A stretch of 64,000 bases of DNA, taken from positions 23,794-87,793 of the forward strand of contig CALBZA010000003.1 in NCBI GenBank assembly GCA_937890005.1, in the 5' to 3' direction. Below, one piece after another: positions 63,346 to 64,000 of this stretch (position 1 is its first letter; each line of letters starts with the position of its first letter). A program made the translations under genes and the position numbers. The notes under the pieces were generated by a model. It did not search any database, had not been told where the DNA came from, and saw only the letters and a program-made list of their open reading frames with translations. Origin of the DNA: an uncultured Verrucomicrobia subdivision 3 bacterium. GTDB lineage: Bacteria > Verrucomicrobiota > Verrucomicrobiia > Limisphaerales > DASXHY01.

Positions 63346-64000
63346 TTAGTTTCTAGGCAGCAACCTGACCACGTTGAGGATGAGCGTCACTTTCAACGGC
63401 TTTTCATCGAGAATCGTCTGAAGTCCGCCGCGTGAAACAGGAGCCGGTTGTGGCTGAGGCGTTGTCACTCGCCCATCCACGTAAGCTCCGGGCTGAGTCT
63501 GATACCCGCCATAGCCGGGCGCCGCGCCGTAACCTGGTGCAGCACCATAACCAGGTGCAGCGCCATAAGGATTGTTCGGATCAAATCCTCCCGCTCCGCT
63601 CAACGGCTCAACATTCACCGATTTGACAATCACTCCGTGCGGACTCGAAGCAAAACCGGCGAGGGCTCCGGCAAGTTCGGCACTGAACGATTGGAACACC
63701 ACTTCGTAGGGCACCAGCACTGCCAGTTCGTTCGTAACCGATATGTGTGAAGGATCGAGATAATCGGTCTGTGGCCCGTTCTGGTCATCAACTGAAACGC
63801 GTTCGCGCCGGATGGCATCAAGCGAATTCACCTTCGCCTGGAAAAGAATTCCGCAAATCATCCGGATATCGCCCAATTGATGCGAAAGAGGTTGCAGGCT
63901 GCCCGGGGCGAAGTTCGGAAGATTGCGCTGCGCCTGAAAAGAAAAGTCATAACGAGGAGGCAGAGTCACACCCCCGAGACTCGCGCCCTTCTGAAGCTGA
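63346..64000 (-). CDS. Amuc_1100-like pilus-associated envelope protein (5' end outside window)
   Basis: The frame is open to the right edge, so only the C-terminal 217 or so residues are seen. It includes LGDIRMICGILFQAKVNSLD and ISVTNELAVLVPYEVVFQSF, then SSPHGVIVKSVNVEPLSG, ending LDEKPLKVTLILNVVRLLPR. The MxxI/LxLxVxxLL-type ending resembles PilO/Amuc_1100-class proteins, which have a ferredoxin-like periplasmic fold. Before the end there is a Gly/Ala/Pro/Tyr repeat (GAAPGYGAAPGYGAAPGYGG) and a Pro/Gln stretch. It directly abuts the next gene. The Amuc_1100 match is mostly from position and general pattern. The true start lies beyond 64000. Confidence 0.72.
   Translation of the reverse strand, partial: QLQKGASLGGVTLPPRYDFSFQAQRNLPNFAPGSLQPLSHQLGDIRMICGILFQAKVNSLDAIRRERVSVDDQNGPQTDYLDPSHISVTNELAVLVPYEVVFQSFSAELAGALAGFASSPHGVIVKSVNVEPLSGAGGFDPNNPYGAAPGYGAAPGYGAAPGYGGYQTQPGAYVDGRVTTPQPQPAPVSRGGLQTILDEKPLKVTLILNVVRLLPRN
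63513..63566 (-). repeat. 18-bp tandem repeat coding for AAPGYG
   Basis: Three consecutive 18-base units encode GAAPGYG-type hexapeptides (frame of the Amuc_1100-like gene). Units differ at a few third positions, so the repeat is kept at protein level. Confidence 0.85.

Noticed and set aside
1..64000. Prophage, insertion sequence or integrative element
   Set aside because: No transposase, integrase, phage structural gene, tRNA attachment site or terminal inverted repeats flanking cargo were seen.

Overview
The window reads as one contiguous chromosomal segment of a Verrucomicrobiota bacterium, most like the Pedosphaera/Limisphaerales side of the phylum. This is inferred from gene content, without a database search. 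The pointers are an autotransporter-associated beta-strand-repeat exoprotein, a VPDxG-CTERM surface protein opposite a large TPR lipoprotein, an H-x-DG-like pseudopilin, GH105/GH106/GH16 polysaccharide hydrolases, several exported proteins ending in family-type 'FFRLRAP'-like tails, and a secretin operon laid out like the Akkermansia Amuc_1098-1102 pilus-like cluster. Coding density is high. I saw no transposase, integrase, CRISPR array, rRNA or tRNA.

Layout. 0-4 kb: a 5'-complete, 3'-truncated HflK-like SPFH membrane protein, an ABC-2 permease, a VOC protein and a small exported protein. 4-16 kb: a chemoreceptor, the ABC-F ATPase Uup, a ROK sugar kinase, a 1249-aa beta-strand-repeat exoprotein with a clear terminator, and release factor 3 (prfC) divergent from metF across a purine-rich inverted repeat. 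16-26 kb: a GH105 hydrolase with a small membrane partner, a ferritin-like (DUF455) plus ATP-grasp fusion, a cytochrome c/PQQ-type sugar dehydrogenase coupled to a pseudopilin, and a DEAD-box helicase. 26-31 kb: a TPR lipoprotein divergent from a VPDAG-CTERM protein, an L7Ae-like small protein and a decayed gene. 31-41.4 kb: a GH106-type rhamnosidase, a small lipoprotein, a second ABC-F ATPase, a parvulin lipoprotein with two downstream paralogous anchored proteins (one broken by an in-frame amber codon), and a GH16-like enzyme. 41.5-52.4 kb is mostly housekeeping: HpnI-like glycosyltransferase, proC, AI-2E exporter family, HAD phosphatase, prfA, rpmE, an IscA/ErpA-type protein with hscB, mgtC-like, glgB and coaE.

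52.4-64 kb is the most unusual part. It is a tightly spaced minus-strand operon of at least six genes. It opens with two pilus-like envelope proteins and a TPR-secretin, and continues with three exported proteins of 457, 466 and 1484 aa, closed by a strong terminator before coaE. I infer an outer-membrane secretin apparatus expressed together with its surface or secreted cargo. The 1484-aa protein carries a C9 homopolymer early in its gene, a possible phase-variation site.

Several small palindromic repeat families recur between genes. One sits at two convergent gene ends, where it may serve as a bidirectional terminator. Others occur between prfC and metF, after metF, upstream of the DUF455 gene, upstream of the sugar dehydrogenase and upstream of proC.
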